A stretch of DNA of 64,000 nt from Comamonas terrae (GCF_001544075.1 NZ_BCNT01000010.1:86938-150937); one strand, 5' to 3'. Counted from the stretch's first letter, positions 33,298 through 43,575 are shown. Made by a program: numbers and translations. The notes: generated by a model not told the origin, from the sequence alone.

Positions 33298-34221
33298 TCA
33301 GTATCCACGCCCCAGGTCCACCCGCCCTGTCACCGACTCGCCACGGCTGAGCGCCGCCACCTTGCCGACGATCTGGGCAATGCTGTCTCGGGCCAGGGTC
33401 CGCGCCGAGGTATGGGGCGTGAGGATGATTTTTTCCTGCGTCCAGAACGGATGCCCGGCCGGCAGCGGCTCCTCGCGGAACACGTCCAGCATGGCGCCGC
33501 TCACATGGCCGGATTCGATCTGGGCGATGAGATCGGCATCCACCACATGGCCGCCGCGCCCCACGTTGATCACATAGGCGCCCGACTGCAGCAGGCCCAG
33601 CGTGCGCGCGTTGATGATGTTCTCGGTCTCGGCATGCAGGGGCAGCAGGTTCACGAGAATGCGCGTGGACGCCAGGAAGTCGTCGAGCTGCTCCATGCCG
33701 CTAAAGCAAGTCACGCCGTCCAGTTCGCGCGGCGAGCGGCTCCAGCCGTTGACCGTGTAGTCGAACACCGTGAGCGCCTGCGCCACGCGCGCGCCCATCT
33801 TGCCCAGGCCCATGACGCCCACCGGATACTCGGCGCGCCGGGGATTGCGCTGGTGCTGCCACACGCCCCGGGCCATGTCGGCCTCGTAGGCATCCAGCCC
33901 GCGAAAGAAGCGGATCACGGCCTGGCATACATACTCGGCCATCTGCACGGACATGCCGGCATCCTCGAGCCGGTAGACCGGCAGCGCGGCGGGAATCGTC
34001 AGCGGCAGCAGCGCGTCCACGCCCGCACCGATGTTGAACATGGCCTTGAGCCCGGCCGCCTGCTCGTCGATGAACTGCTGGGGCGGCGCCCACACCAGGG
34101 CGTAGTCCGCCTGGGGCGCACCGGGTTCCCAGATGCTTACCTCGGCACCGGGCAGGGTTTCGCGCAAGCCTTTGAGCCAGGGGTCTGGCCATGTGTCGTC
34201 ACAGCAAAAAGTGATTTTCAT
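33298..34221 (-). CDS. ghrA: D-2-hydroxyacid dehydrogenase, glyoxylate/hydroxypyruvate reductase A type
   Basis: This 307-residue NAD(P)-dependent reductase resembles GhrA, reducing glyoxylate or hydroxypyruvate to glycolate or glycerate. The Rossmann motif is GLGKMGARVA (about 140-150). Catalytic Arg is in NVGRGGHVVD and the His is in LTPHTSA near residue 282. ATG 34221 (start MKITFCCDD) is preferred over an upstream frame that is not protein-like. It lies inside the leucine cluster between MCC alpha and HMG-CoA lyase, although it has no known step in that route. It may serve glyoxylate metabolism, which AceK also serves. Confidence 0.85.
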   Translation of the reverse strand: MKITFCCDDTWPDPWLKGLRETLPGAEVSIWEPGAPQADYALVWAPPQQFIDEQAAGLKAMFNIGAGVDALLPLTIPAALPVYRLEDAGMSVQMAEYVCQAVIRFFRGLDAYEADMARGVWQHQRNPRRAEYPVGVMGLGKMGARVAQALTVFDYTVNGWSRSPRELDGVTCFSGMEQLDDFLASTRILVNLLPLHAETENIINARTLGLLQSGAYVINVGRGGHVVDADLIAQIESGHVSGAMLDVFREEPLPAGHPFWTQEKIILTPHTSARTLARDSIAQIVGKVAALSRGESVTGRVDLGRGY

Positions 34222-34286
34222 AAGGCCGAGTTTAAAAGCGTCCCGTGGATTGCCGCCGCGCCGCGGCCGATGCAATCGGCACTGCA

Positions 34287-34332
34287 GCACTATCGAAAAT
34301 GAAGCTGCCAGCGCTTTACAGGCAATGATCCC
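34287..34332 (+). repeat. intergenic repeat, family B, copy 3
   Basis: CGAAAATGAAGCTGCCAGCG followed by CTTTACAGGC matches the family B core with ATAGCTGC reduced to AAGCTGC. It lies in the 176 bp spacer between MCC alpha and ghrA. The rest of that spacer holds nothing recognisable. Confidence 0.55.
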
Positions 34333-34397
34333 GGCACACATTCATGCCAGAACCGGCCAGCTGCCAGCGCAAGCTGCTCCTTTTCTGGATAACTGTT

Positions 34398-36425
34398 TTA
34401 CGCGGCCACCTCGATGCGCAGCAGCTCGGCGCCCTCGGCCACCTGGTCGCCGGGGCCGTAGAGCAGCTCCAGCACCACGCCGTCGCCAGGCGCGGCAATC
34501 GTGTGCTCCATCTTCATGGCTTCCATCACGGCCAGGGGCTGGCCCTTGCTCACGGCGTCGCCGGCCTTGACGGCAAACGACACCACCTTGCCCGGCATGG
34601 GCGCCGTCAGGCGGCCGCCCTCATGGCCGGTGTCGCCCGCATGGGCCAGCTGGTCCACCTCGGTGATCTGGGCGCTGCCCGCCTCGGTGAAGACCGACAG
34701 CACATGGCCCTGGGCATGCACCACGGCCACGGTGCGGCGGCCGTCCAGATTCAGCTCCAGCCGGCCGTCGGGCAGGGCCCGCCACTGCAGCGCGATCTGG
34801 CTGCGCGCCGCGCCTTCGCCGATCACCAGTTCGTCCGCATCGCCCGCGCGGCCGTAGGCCAGGATGGCGCTCAAGTCCTCGCCGCGGTAGGTCCAGGCGT
34901 AGCTGCGCACATAGCGGCCGGCCACGCGCCAGCCGTCGCGGCGGCTGAAGGGGTCGGCGCCCTGCTGCGCCAGTTCCTGCTGCAGGCCATGGGCCAGGGC
35001 GGCGGCCACGGCCACATCGCGGCCCACCGTGTCCCGCCCGAACAGCGCATCGCGCTCGCGCTCGATCAGTGCGGTGTCGAGCAAGGCATTGGAAAAGGCC
35101 TGGCTCTTCACCACCTGGCGCAGGAACTGCACATTGGTGGCCAGGCCCACGATATGGGTCTGGGCCAGCGCCGCGTCCAGCCGCGCCAGCGCCTGGGCGC
35201 GGTCGTCGCCACGCACGATGAGCTTGGCGATCATGGAGTCGTAGAACGGGCTGATCGCGTCGCCCTCGCGCACGCCGTCGTCCACGCGCACGGTGCCGAT
35301 CTCGAAGCTCGCGCATTGCGGCTTGCGGTACACGGCCAGCATGCCGGTGGCGGGCAGGAAGTTGTTCTCGGGGTTCTCGGCGCAGATGCGTGCTTCTATG
35401 GCATGGCCCTGAATCCGGAGTTCGGACTGCTGCTTTGGCAAAGGCTGGCCGCTGGCCACCAGCAGTTGCCACTGCACCAGGTCCTCGCCCGTGATGGCCT
35501 CGGTCACCGGGTGCTCCACCTGCAGGCGGGTGTTCATTTCCATGAAGTAGAACTTCATGGCCTCGGGCTGGTCGTAGCCGCCGGGCTGCTCGACGATGAA
35601 TTCCACCGTGCCCGCGCCCACATAGCCCACGGCCTGGGCCGCGGCCACGGCCGCCTCGCCCATCTTCTGGCGCAGCAGGGGCGTCATGCCGGGCGCGGGC
35701 GCTTCCTCCAGCACCTTCTGGTGGCGGCGCTGCACCGAGCAGTCGCGCTCGAACAGGTAGACCACGTTGCCCTGCGTGTCGCCGAACACCTGGATCTCGA
35801 TGTGGCGCGGGCGCAGCACGTATTTTTCGATCAGCACCGCATCGTTGCCGAAGCTGTTGATGGCCTCGCGCTTGCACGACTCCAGCGCGGCGGCGAAGTC
35901 CTCGCTCTTTTCCACCAGGCGCATGCCCTTGCCGCCGCCGCCTGCGCTGGCCTTGATGAGCACCGGGTAGCCGATGCGGTCGGCCTCGCGCTGCAGCAGC
36001 GCAGGATTCTGGTCGGCACCGTGGTAGCCGGGCACCAGGGGCACGCCGGCCTTTTCCATGAGCTGCTTGGACTCGGCCTTCAGGCCCATGGCGCGGATGG
36101 CCGAGGCGGGCGGGCCGATGAAGACCAGGCCGGCCTCGGCGCAGGCATGGGCGAAATCCTCGTTCTCCGACAGGAAGCCGTAGCCCGGGTGGATGGCCTC
36201 GGCGCCCGTGGCCCGGGCCGCCTCCAGGATGCGCTCCCAGCGCAGATAGCTGTCCTTGGGCGCGCTCCCGCCGATATGCACGGCCTCGTCGCAGGCCGCC
36301 ACATGCTTGGCCCGGGCATCGGCATCCGAGTAAACGGCCACGGTCTTCACGCCCATGCGGCGCGCCGTCGCGGCCACGCGGCAGGCGATTTCACCGCGGT
36401 TTGCGATCAGGATTTTCTTGAACAT
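34398..36425 (-). CDS. liuD: methylcrotonoyl-CoA carboxylase biotin-carrying alpha subunit
   Basis: This subunit carboxylates its own biotin with ATP and bicarbonate for conversion of 3-methylcrotonyl-CoA to 3-methylglutaconyl-CoA. In 675 residues it has the biotin carboxylase domain (start FKKILIANRGEIACRV, ATP-grasp KASAGGGGKGMR, catalytic EMNTRLQVEHPVTE), the bridging domain, and the biotinyl domain with AMKM (biotinylated Lys638). ATG 36425 follows GGAGACGAT. Pairing with the MCC beta gene and HMG-CoA lyase makes MCC, not propionyl- or acetyl-CoA carboxylase, the best call. The carbonic anhydrase at 59.9 kb could supply bicarbonate. Confidence 0.95.
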   Translation of the reverse strand: MFKKILIANRGEIACRVAATARRMGVKTVAVYSDADARAKHVAACDEAVHIGGSAPKDSYLRWERILEAARATGAEAIHPGYGFLSENEDFAHACAEAGLVFIGPPASAIRAMGLKAESKQLMEKAGVPLVPGYHGADQNPALLQREADRIGYPVLIKASAGGGGKGMRLVEKSEDFAAALESCKREAINSFGNDAVLIEKYVLRPRHIEIQVFGDTQGNVVYLFERDCSVQRRHQKVLEEAPAPGMTPLLRQKMGEAAVAAAQAVGYVGAGTVEFIVEQPGGYDQPEAMKFYFMEMNTRLQVEHPVTEAITGEDLVQWQLLVASGQPLPKQQSELRIQGHAIEARICAENPENNFLPATGMLAVYRKPQCASFEIGTVRVDDGVREGDAISPFYDSMIAKLIVRGDDRAQALARLDAALAQTHIVGLATNVQFLRQVVKSQAFSNALLDTALIERERDALFGRDTVGRDVAVAAALAHGLQQELAQQGADPFSRRDGWRVAGRYVRSYAWTYRGEDLSAILAYGRAGDADELVIGEGAARSQIALQWRALPDGRLELNLDGRRTVAVVHAQGHVLSVFTEAGSAQITEVDQLAHAGDTGHEGGRLTAPMPGKVVSFAVKAGDAVSKGQPLAVMEAMKMEHTIAAPGDGVVLELLYGPGDQVAEGAELLRIEVAA

Positions 36426-36439
36426 ATCGTCTCCAGGAA

Positions 36440-36503
36440 TTTCGATTCTTTCAGCCTGCCAGTGCATGTGCACAAAGCGCTGGCAGCTATGTTTTTTGCA
36501 ATG
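36440..36503 (-). repeat. intergenic repeat, family B, copy 4
   Basis: On the minus strand: AAAAAACATAGCTGCCAGCG, CTTTGTGCACATGCAC, TGGCAGG and CTGAAAG. CTGCCA (36456-36461) and TGGCAG (36481-36486) form a stem. The element supplies the last codons and the TAG stop of the DUF4126 gene. Confidence 0.65.
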
Positions 36504-37230
36504 AACCCATGCCACCGCGCAGCCGGCGCAGCGCGGCCTTGAGAAAGCGCCACAGCGCCCAGATCACCAGCCACATCGCCAGCACCACCACGAGCAGCGC
36601 GGCCGCGAACACCAGCGGATTGGTCAGCGCCAGCCAGATGGCGCCCAGCGAGACCGTGTCCTCGGCCAGGCTGGCGCCCACATTCGAGAACGGCTCGGGC
36701 GAGGTGTTGATGAGCGCGCGCGTCGTGGTCTTGGCCGCCTGGCTGGTGGCGGCCAGCGTGCCGCCCATCAGGGCCGCGGCCAGGGCCATGGTGCTGTTGT
36801 CGGCCCCGAAGACGGCCGCCGCCAGCGCTGCGCCCGCGGGAATGCGCAGCACGCTCTGGAACAGGTCCCACACCGAATCCACCACGGGAATCTTGTCCGC
36901 GAAGAACTCCACGAACAGCAGGCCGCCGCTGACGACCAGCACCAGCGGGTGCGCGAGCACATGCAGGCTGCCCGGCAAGGGCATGACGCCGGCGAGGCCC
37001 AGCATGCCGACCACGAACACCACGGCATACAGGCGCAGGCCGCTGGCCCAGCCCAGGGCCGCCGCCAACGCCAGCAGGGCGCCCATGTCCATCTGGCCCG
37101 CCGCATGCCCCAGCCTGCCGGCGGCGTCGCCCAGGCTGTCCGCCGCCTGGCCTACGGACCGGGCCGTATCCGGGTCCACGTGCAGGCCGATGGTATGCAG
37201 CCAGCGGATGAAGGCTTGCCAGAAGTCCAT
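36487..37230 (-). CDS. DUF4126 family membrane protein
   Basis: This 247-residue inner-membrane protein has a soluble N-terminal stretch (1-45) rich in Asp/Gly/Ala, then about five membrane helices. The DUF4126 region includes ALGWASGLRLYAVVF, ADKIPVVDSVWDLFQS and ALMGGTLAATSQAAK. The family has no known function. Here it lies between enoyl-CoA hydratase and MCC alpha, with gaps of 28 and 61 bp, all on one strand, so it is probably transcribed with the leucine genes. Its final codons come from a family B repeat. Confidence 0.82.
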   Translation of the reverse strand: MDFWQAFIRWLHTIGLHVDPDTARSVGQAADSLGDAAGRLGHAAGQMDMGALLALAAALGWASGLRLYAVVFVVGMLGLAGVMPLPGSLHVLAHPLVLVVSGGLLFVEFFADKIPVVDSVWDLFQSVLRIPAGAALAAAVFGADNSTMALAAALMGGTLAATSQAAKTTTRALINTSPEPFSNVGASLAEDTVSLGAIWLALTNPLVFAAALLVVVLAMWLVIWALWRFLKAALRRLRGGMGSLQKT

Positions 37231-37258
37231 GGTGGTTCAGCTCCTTGGATGCGGGGTT

Positions 37259-38050
37259 TCAGCCCGGCAGCCAATTCGGCTTGCGCTTGTTCAGGAAGGC
37301 CTGCACGCCTTCCTTGCCTTCGCTGCTGGCGCGGATGTCGGCAATGCCTTCCACCGTCGCGGCGATCAGCTGCTCGTTGATCTCGCGCTCGGCCACATCG
37401 ATCACCAGGCGCTTGCAGGCACGCACGGCCTCGGGTCCGGCAGCGAGCAGGTTCTTGAGCCAGCCGTCCACCACCGCGTCGAGCTGGCCGGCTTCCACCA
37501 CCTCATGCACCAAGCCCGTGCGATGGGCCTCTGCCGCCGAGAAGCGCTCGCCCGTCAGGAAGTAGCGGTGCGAGGCACGCGGACCCATGGCGCGGATCAC
37601 ATAGGGGCTGATGGTGGCGGGGATCAGGCCGATCTTCACCTCCGACAGGCAAAAGCCCGCGGTATCGGCCGCCACGGCCATGTCGCAGCAGGCCACCAGA
37701 CCCATGCCGCCCGCATAGACATCGCCCTGCACGCGTGCGATGGTGGGCTTGGGGCACTCGTAGATGGTGCGCAGCATCTCGGCCAGCAGGCCGGCATCGT
37801 CGCGGTTCTCGTCGCGCGAATACTCGGCCATGCGGCGCATCCAGTTGAGGTTGGCGCCCGCGCAGAAGGCCGGCCCTTCGGCCGCCAGCACCACGGCACG
37901 CACATCGGGCCGCTCGCCGGCCGCGGCAAAGGCCGCCGTGATCTCGGCGATCACCTCGTCGCTGAAGGCATTGCGGATCTCGGGCTGCGTCAGCGTGATG
38001 CGGGCCACGCCGCCATCCACCTTCAAAGTCAGGGCCGTGAAATTCGTCAT
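37259..38050 (-). CDS. liuC: enoyl-CoA hydratase, probable methylglutaconyl-CoA hydratase
   Basis: This 263-residue crotonase-fold enzyme probably hydrates 3-methylglutaconyl-CoA to HMG-CoA in leucine breakdown. The oxyanion-hole segments are FCAGANLNWM and YAGGMGLVACCDMAVA. A glutamate in LSEVKIGLIPATISPYV fills the family's catalytic position. The start codon ATG 38050 gives MTNFTALTLK. It lies 23 bp after MCC beta and before MCC alpha, the standard liuB-C-D order, which supports this role over general fatty acid oxidation. Confidence 0.92.
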   Translation of the reverse strand: MTNFTALTLKVDGGVARITLTQPEIRNAFSDEVIAEITAAFAAAGERPDVRAVVLAAEGPAFCAGANLNWMRRMAEYSRDENRDDAGLLAEMLRTIYECPKPTIARVQGDVYAGGMGLVACCDMAVAADTAGFCLSEVKIGLIPATISPYVIRAMGPRASHRYFLTGERFSAAEAHRTGLVHEVVEAGQLDAVVDGWLKNLLAAGPEAVRACKRLVIDVAEREINEQLIAATVEGIADIRASSEGKEGVQAFLNKRKPNWLPG

Positions 38051-38073
38051 TGCTGCTCTCCCTGTGTGTTGCC

Positions 38074-39681
38074 TTACATGCGGAACACGCCGAAACGCGT
38101 GTCCTCGATCGGTGCATTGCGTGATGCGGACAGGCCCAGCGCCAGCACGCGGCGCGTGTCGGCCGGGTCGATGACGCCATCGTCCCACAGCCGGGCCGTG
38201 GCGTAATAGGGATGGCCCTGGTCCTCGTACTGCTGGCGGATCGGCGCCTTGAAGGCCTCCTCTTCCGCCGCCGACCACTGGCCGCCCCGGGCCTCGATGC
38301 CGTCGCGCTTGACGGTGGCCAGCACGCTGGCCGCCTGCTCGCCGCCCATCACGGAGATGCGCGCGTTGGGCCACATCCAGAGGAAACGCGGCGAGTACGC
38401 ACGGCCGCACATGCCGTAGTTGCCGGCACCGAAGCTGCCGCCGATGATGATGGTGAACTTCGGAACGCTCGCGGTGGCCACGGCCGTGACCAGCTTGGCG
38501 CCATGGCGGGCGATGCCTTCGTTCTCGTATTTGCGTCCCACCATGAAGCCCGTGATGTTCTGCAGGAACACCAGCGGCACCTTGCGCTGGCAGCACAGCT
38601 CGATGAAGTGCGCGCCCTTGACGGCCGATTCGGAAAACAGGATGCCGTTGTTGGCGATGATGCCGACCTGCATGCCCTCGATGCGCGCAAAGCCGCAGAC
38701 CAGGGTGCTGCCGAAGCGGGCCTTGAATTCGTCGAAGCGGCTGCCGTCCACGATGCGCGCGATGATTTCGCGCACGTCGAAGGGCTTGCGCGTGTCCACG
38801 GGAATCACGCCATACAGCTCGCGGCTATCGAAAAGAGGATCTTGCGGCGCAGCATCGGCCTCGTTCCTCGCCTTGCTGCGGTTCAGGTTGGCCACCGATT
38901 GGCGGGCCAGCGCGATCGCATGCAGATCGTTCTCGGCCAGGTGGTCGGCCACGCCCGACAGGCGCGTGTGCACGTCGCCGCCGCCCAGATCCTCGGCGCT
39001 CACCACCTCGCCCGTGGCGGCCTTGACCAGCGGCGGGCCGCCCAGGAAGATGGTGCCCTGGTTCCTGACGATGATGGACTCGTCGCTCATGGCCGGCACA
39101 TAGGCGCCGCCGGCCGTGCACGAGCCCATGACCACGGCGATCTGGGCAATGCCCTGGGCGCTCATGTTGGCCTGGTTGTAGAAGATGCGGCCGAAGTGCT
39201 CGCGGTCCGGGAAGACCTCGTCCTGGTTGGGCAGGTTGGCGCCGCCGGAGTCCACGAGGTAGATGCACGGCAGGCGGTTCTGCGCGGCGATCTCCTGGGC
39301 GCGCAGATGCTTTTTCACCGTCATCGGGTAATAGGTGCCGCCCTTCACCGTGGCATCGTTGCACACGATCATGCAGTCCACGCCGCTGACCCGGCCGATG
39401 CCCGCGATCACGCCGGCGCCCGGGGCGTCGTTGCCGTACATGTTGTAGGCGGCCAGCGGCGACAGCTCCAGGAAGGGCGTGCCCGGGTCAAGCAGGCGCT
39501 GCACGCGCTCGCGCGGCAGCAGCTTGCCGCGCGCCACATGCTTGGCGCGCGCCGATTCGCTGCCGCCCAGCGCCATCTCGTCGCAGCGCGCGCGCAGGTC
39601 GTCGACCAGCGCCTGCATGGCCGCGGCGTTGGCCAGGAAGTCCGCCGAACGCGGATTCAGTTGTGTCTCCAGAATGCTCAT
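38074..39681 (-). CDS. liuB: methylcrotonoyl-CoA carboxylase carboxyltransferase beta subunit
   Basis: This subunit transfers carboxyl from biotin to 3-methylcrotonyl-CoA. The 535-residue protein has two crotonase-like carboxyltransferase halves. Conserved segments are [35 protein letters not shown] and [20 protein letters not shown], all typical of MCC beta. The start [10 protein letters not shown] at 39681 matches the family. It is the first gene of the downstream leucine cluster. The 210 bp upstream contains a family A repeat and no LiuR-type palindrome. Confidence 0.96.
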   Translation of the reverse strand: MSILETQLNPRSADFLANAAAMQALVDDLRARCDEMALGGSESARAKHVARGKLLPRERVQRLLDPGTPFLELSPLAAYNMYGNDAPGAGVIAGIGRVSGVDCMIVCNDATVKGGTYYPMTVKKHLRAQEIAAQNRLPCIYLVDSGGANLPNQDEVFPDREHFGRIFYNQANMSAQGIAQIAVVMGSCTAGGAYVPAMSDESIIVRNQGTIFLGGPPLVKAATGEVVSAEDLGGGDVHTRLSGVADHLAENDLHAIALARQSVANLNRSKARNEADAAPQDPLFDSRELYGVIPVDTRKPFDVREIIARIVDGSRFDEFKARFGSTLVCGFARIEGMQVGIIANNGILFSESAVKGAHFIELCCQRKVPLVFLQNITGFMVGRKYENEGIARHGAKLVTAVATASVPKFTIIIGGSFGAGNYGMCGRAYSPRFLWMWPNARISVMGGEQAASVLATVKRDGIEARGGQWSAAEEEAFKAPIRQQYEDQGHPYYATARLWDDGVIDPADTRRVLALGLSASRNAPIEDTRFGVFRM

Positions 39682-39702
39682 TGCTTGCCTCTAAAAAATG
39701 AA

Positions 39703-39785
39703 TACCCCCTGAGCCGCTTCGCGTCTTCCCCCAAGGGGGACGACGGCCTTTGCTGCGGGGCGGCCCTTCCTCGGTGTCTCTCGCT
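39703..39785 (+). repeat. intergenic repeat, family A, copy 4
   Basis: CCCCCTGAGCCGCTTCGCG, then CCCCCAAGGGGGACGACGGC, TGCTGCGGGGCGGCCCTTCC and TCGGTGTCTCTC. It is the closest match to copy 2 at 7090. It lies between the divergent MCC beta and antiporter genes. Confidence 0.7.
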
Positions 39786-39891
39786 TGCAGCAAGCCGGCT
39801 TTTGGGGGTTAGTAGCTGATAACTGATATGGGGACTTGGTTTTTGGCGCCGTCTGACATGGTGCGGCAACGGCTGTTGAAGACAATGCCGC

Positions 39892-41622
39892 ATGCACGCT
39901 GTTGAAACCGTCCTGCTTGTCCTGCTGCTGGGAGCGCTGACAGGCATTGTGGCCCGCTATGTACGCGCCATTCCCCTGCCCCTGATACAGATCGCGCTGG
40001 GCGCGCTGATCGCCTGGCCCCAGGCCGGATTGCATATCGCCTTCGACCCCGAGCTGTTCCTGCTGCTGTTCATCCCGCCGCTGCTGTTCGCCGACGGCTG
40101 GCGCATACCCAAGCGTGAATTCTTTGCCCTGGCCAAGCCCATTTTGCTGCTGGCCCTGGGCCTGGTGCTGTTCACGGTGCTGGGCCTGGGCTATCTGATC
40201 CACTGGATGATTCCCGAGATCCCGCTGACCGTGGCCTTTGCGCTGGCGGCCGTGGTCTCGCCCACCGATGCCGTGGCCGTCTCGGCCATCACGCGCAACC
40301 TGGGCATGCCCGAGAAGACCATGCACATCCTCGAGGGCGAATCGCTGCTCAACGACGCATCGGGCCTGGTGGCGCTCAAGTTCGGCATTGCCGCCACGCT
40401 GACCGGCCTGTTCTCCTGGACCGAAGTGGCCAAGGAATTCACCTGGATGGCCGTGGGCGGCCTGGGTATCGGCGCGCTGATCGGCTGGGGCTTCAGCTAC
40501 GCGCGCGGCACGATCACCCGCCGCCTGGGCGATGTGGCTGCCACGCAGATGGTGCTGCTGCTGGTGCTGCTGCCGTTTGCCGCCTATATCGTGGGCGAGA
40601 AGATCGGCGTCTCGGGCATTCTGTCGGCCGTGGCCGCGGGCATCGCCACCAATTTCGGCGACCTGGAGCGCAGCAGCTACATCAGCGAACGGCTGCAGAC
40701 GGCCGGTACCTGGAGCATGGTGGAAGCCGCCTTCAACGGCGCCATCTTCCTGCTGCTGGGACTGCAGCTGCCGTCCATCATCGGCGTGCCGCTGCACCAG
40801 GCCGGCCACGACTGGTGGATTCTGGTTGGCTACGTGGCCGCCATCTCCTTCGGCCTGCTGCTGCTGCGCTGGATCTGGCTGACGCTCGGCGTGCATGGCA
40901 GCCTGATGCGCGCCCACCACCAGGGCAAGATGGCCGAACGCCCTTCGCCGCTGCTGAACCTGGCCACCACCATGGCCGGCATCCGCGGCGCGGTCACGCT
41001 GGCCGGTGCGCTGTCCGTTCCCATGGTGCTCAACAACGGCCAGCCGTTTCCGGCACGCGACATGCTGGTTTTCCTGGCGACGGGCACCATTCTGTTCACG
41101 CTGATCCTGGGCTCGGTCAGCCTGCCCATCATCCTGCGCCACCTGCCGCCCACCGAGGAGTCGCCCACGCTGCGCGAGGAGCGCCTGGCCCGCGAACAGG
41201 CCTGCATGGCCGCCATGTCCCGGCTCACGCTCACCGAGGAGGAGCTGCAGCACCGCGACCCCGAGTGGATTGCCATGCGCCAGGAGGTCAACGGCCACCT
41301 GACCCAGGAGTACCGCAACCGCATCCAGATGCTGGACGACGGCAGCGGCACGGTATCGAGCATCGAGGCCCAGCGCGAAACGGCCGAGGTGGTGCGCCAG
41401 CGCAAGCTGCGCTATGTGCTGGAGATCGAGACCCGGCTGGAGTGCATCCATGCCGAGCGGGACTTCTACTACCAGGAGCGGCAGGCCCACCGCATCAACG
41501 ACGAATCGCTGCGCAGCCTGGTCAGCGAGCTGGACATGCAGGAAATCGCCATGCGCAAGCGCCTGGCCGTGGCGCTGCGCGCCGCCGGGCTGCCGGGCAA
41601 GGACAGCGGCGGCCACCACTAG
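39892..41622 (+). CDS. Na+/H+ antiporter, CPA1 family
   Basis: This 576-residue monovalent cation/proton antiporter in the inner membrane has about 12 helices in the first 400 residues and a charged cytoplasmic tail of some 160 residues. SPTDAVAVSAI (about 123-133, Asp126) and EGESLLNDASG (148-158, Asn-Asp pair) are the CPA1 ion-binding motifs. GIRGAVTLAGALS follows near residue 365. It functions in pH or Na+ homeostasis. It is divergent from MCC beta, convergent with the acyl-CoA ligase, and unrelated to either in pathway. Confidence 0.93.
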   Translation: MHAVETVLLVLLLGALTGIVARYVRAIPLPLIQIALGALIAWPQAGLHIAFDPELFLLLFIPPLLFADGWRIPKREFFALAKPILLLALGLVLFTVLGLGYLIHWMIPEIPLTVAFALAAVVSPTDAVAVSAITRNLGMPEKTMHILEGESLLNDASGLVALKFGIAATLTGLFSWTEVAKEFTWMAVGGLGIGALIGWGFSYARGTITRRLGDVAATQMVLLLVLLPFAAYIVGEKIGVSGILSAVAAGIATNFGDLERSSYISERLQTAGTWSMVEAAFNGAIFLLLGLQLPSIIGVPLHQAGHDWWILVGYVAAISFGLLLLRWIWLTLGVHGSLMRAHHQGKMAERPSPLLNLATTMAGIRGAVTLAGALSVPMVLNNGQPFPARDMLVFLATGTILFTLILGSVSLPIILRHLPPTEESPTLREERLAREQACMAAMSRLTLTEEELQHRDPEWIAMRQEVNGHLTQEYRNRIQMLDDGSGTVSSIEAQRETAEVVRQRKLRYVLEIETRLECIHAERDFYYQERQAHRINDESLRSLVSELDMQEIAMRKRLAVALRAAGLPGKDSGGHH

Positions 41623-41644
41623 GCCGGCCGAATCCAGGACCAAG

Positions 41645-41745
41645 ACGCCGAGCAAGAGCCGCCCTTCGACATGGGCCGCCCCAGCCAAGGCGTCGTCCCC
41701 TTGTTTCATTGTTCCAGGGCCCGCCGCGCAGCGGCACAGAGGGGA
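41645..41745 (-). repeat. intergenic repeat, family A, copy 5
   Basis: On the minus strand: CCCCTCTGTGCCGCTGCGCG, then AAGGGGACGACGCCTTGG and CTGGGGCGGCCC, the family A core. It lies between the convergent antiporter and acyl-CoA ligase genes. Confidence 0.6.
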
Positions 41746-41755
41746 GTCCATTTTT

Positions 41756-43477
41756 TCAGGCGGTTTTCGCCACGCGCAGATCAAGCAGCTCGATCATTTC
41801 GTCGCGGATCTTGAACTTCTGGATCTTGCCCGTCACCGTCATGGGGAAGGCCTGCACGAAGCGGATGTAGCGCGGCACCTTGTAGTGGGCGATCTGGCCC
41901 TTGCAGAAGTCGCGCACCTCGTCCTCGCTCAGGTTCTGGCCGGGCTTGGCGATGATCCAGGCGCACAGCTCCTCGCCGTAGCGCACGTCGGGCACGCCCA
42001 CCACCTGCACGTCCTGTACCTTGGGATGGCGGTAGAGGAATTCCTCGATCTCGCGCGGATAGATGTTCTCGCCGCCGCGGATCACCATGTCCTTGATGCG
42101 GCCCACGATGTTCACATAGCCCTCGGCGTCCATGGTCGCCAGGTCGCCCGTGTGCATCCAGTGCTCGGCGTCGATGGCTTCGCGGGTCTTGGCCTCGTCG
42201 TCCCAGTAGCCGTGCATGACCGAATAGCCGCGCGTGCACAGCTCGCCCGAAACGCCGGGCGCCACGGTCTCGCCCGTGGCCGGGTCGACGATCTTCACCT
42301 CCAGGTGCGGCTGCACCCGGCCCACGGTGGAGACGCGCCGCTCCAGGGGCGTGTCGGCCTCGCTCTGGCAGCTCACGGGGCTGGTCTCGGTCATGCCGTA
42401 GGCAATGGTGATCTCGGACAGGTGCATGTCGCGCACCACACGCTTCATCACTTCGATGGGGCAGGGCGAGCCGGCCATGATGCCGGTGCGCAGCGTGGAC
42501 AGGTCGAACTCGGCAAAGCGCGGATGGTCGAGTTCGGCAATGAACATGGTGGGCACGCCATGCAGGCCCGTGCATTTCTCGGCCTGCACGGTCTCCAGCA
42601 CCGTGACCGGGTCGAAGCCGTCGTTCGGATAGACGATGGCCGAGCCGTGCGTGAAACAGGCCAGGTTGCCCAGCACCATGCCGAAGCAGTGGTACAGCGG
42701 CACGGGAATGCACAGCCGGTCCGCGGGCGTGAGGCGCATGCACTCGCCGATGAAGAAGCCGTTGTTGAGGATGTTGCGGTGGGTCAGCGTCGCGCCCTTG
42801 GGAAAGCCCGTGGTGCCGCTGGTGAACTGGATGTTGATGGGATCGGTGTTGCGCAGCGTGGCAGCAATGGCATCGATGCGCGCATCCGCTGGAGTACCCT
42901 GCGCCATCAGCTGCGAAAAGCGGAGCATCCCCGGCTGTTCCTCGCCCTGGTCCTGGATCGCATCGATCCACACCACGTTGCGCAGCGCCGGCAGGCGCGC
43001 GGCCTGCAAGCGGCCCGGCGCGCACTGGGCCAGCTCGGGCGCCAGCTCGCGCAGCATGCCCAGATAGTCGCTGGTCTTGAAGCGGGGCATGGTCACCAGC
43101 GCCTTGCAGCCCACCTTGTTGAGCGCGTATTCGACCTCGGAGGTGCGGTAGGCCGGGTTGATGTTGACCAGGATCAGGCCCACCTGGGCCGTGGCCAGCT
43201 GCATCAGAACCCACTCGGCATTGTTGTGCGACCAGATGCCCACGCGGTCGCCTTTTTCCAGGCCCAGGCCCAGCAGTGCGCTGGCCAGCTGGCGGGCAGC
43301 CGCATGCAGCTGCGCATAGGTGTAGCGCAGGCCCTGGTGGCGGCTGACCAGGGCATCGCGCCCGGGCTGGCGCGCTGCCATGTCGGCAAAGAAGTCGCCT
43401 ATGGTCTGCTCGATCAGCGGCACATCGGTGCGCCCCCGGGAGTAGCTCAAGGTGAGCAAATCTGTCTGCGATGGCAT
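41756..43477 (-). CDS. AMP-binding acyl-CoA ligase
   Basis: This 573-residue cytoplasmic acid-CoA ligase of the ANL superfamily activates a carboxylic acid through an acyl-AMP. The P-loop is SGTTGFPKG at about 220-228, followed by [10 protein letters not shown] and the A8 hinge [20 protein letters not shown]. The catalytic lysine lies in [10 protein letters not shown] near the end. No localisation signal is seen. ATG 43477 follows CAGGAGACAAGC. It resembles the medium/short branched-chain acyl-CoA synthetases that accompany leucine/isovalerate clusters, but the chain length is inferred. It is divergent from an AraC-type regulator, the likely controller. Confidence 0.9.
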   Translation of the reverse strand: MPSQTDLLTLSYSRGRTDVPLIEQTIGDFFADMAARQPGRDALVSRHQGLRYTYAQLHAAARQLASALLGLGLEKGDRVGIWSHNNAEWVLMQLATAQVGLILVNINPAYRTSEVEYALNKVGCKALVTMPRFKTSDYLGMLRELAPELAQCAPGRLQAARLPALRNVVWIDAIQDQGEEQPGMLRFSQLMAQGTPADARIDAIAATLRNTDPINIQFTSGTTGFPKGATLTHRNILNNGFFIGECMRLTPADRLCIPVPLYHCFGMVLGNLACFTHGSAIVYPNDGFDPVTVLETVQAEKCTGLHGVPTMFIAELDHPRFAEFDLSTLRTGIMAGSPCPIEVMKRVVRDMHLSEITIAYGMTETSPVSCQSEADTPLERRVSTVGRVQPHLEVKIVDPATGETVAPGVSGELCTRGYSVMHGYWDDEAKTREAIDAEHWMHTGDLATMDAEGYVNIVGRIKDMVIRGGENIYPREIEEFLYRHPKVQDVQVVGVPDVRYGEELCAWIIAKPGQNLSEDEVRDFCKGQIAHYKVPRYIRFVQAFPMTVTGKIQKFKIRDEMIELLDLRVAKTA

Positions 43478-43539
43478 GGCTTGTCTCCTGTGTCTTCGGG
43501 CGCGCGCCGGCATGCGCGGCACCCCCACTATCTTTGATC

Positions 43540-43575
43540 CGGTCCAGCATAAGGGCTAGCCCTGTCCAGATGGCG
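43540..43575. promoter_or_regulatory. candidate operator between acyl-CoA ligase and AraC regulator
   Basis: A perfect 12-bp palindrome AGGGCTAGCCCT (43552-43563) is flanked on both sides by TCCAG direct repeats (in GGTCCAG and TGTCCAG). It lies 37 bp before the regulator start in the 123-bp divergent spacer, a natural place for a regulator site. Confidence 0.35.
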
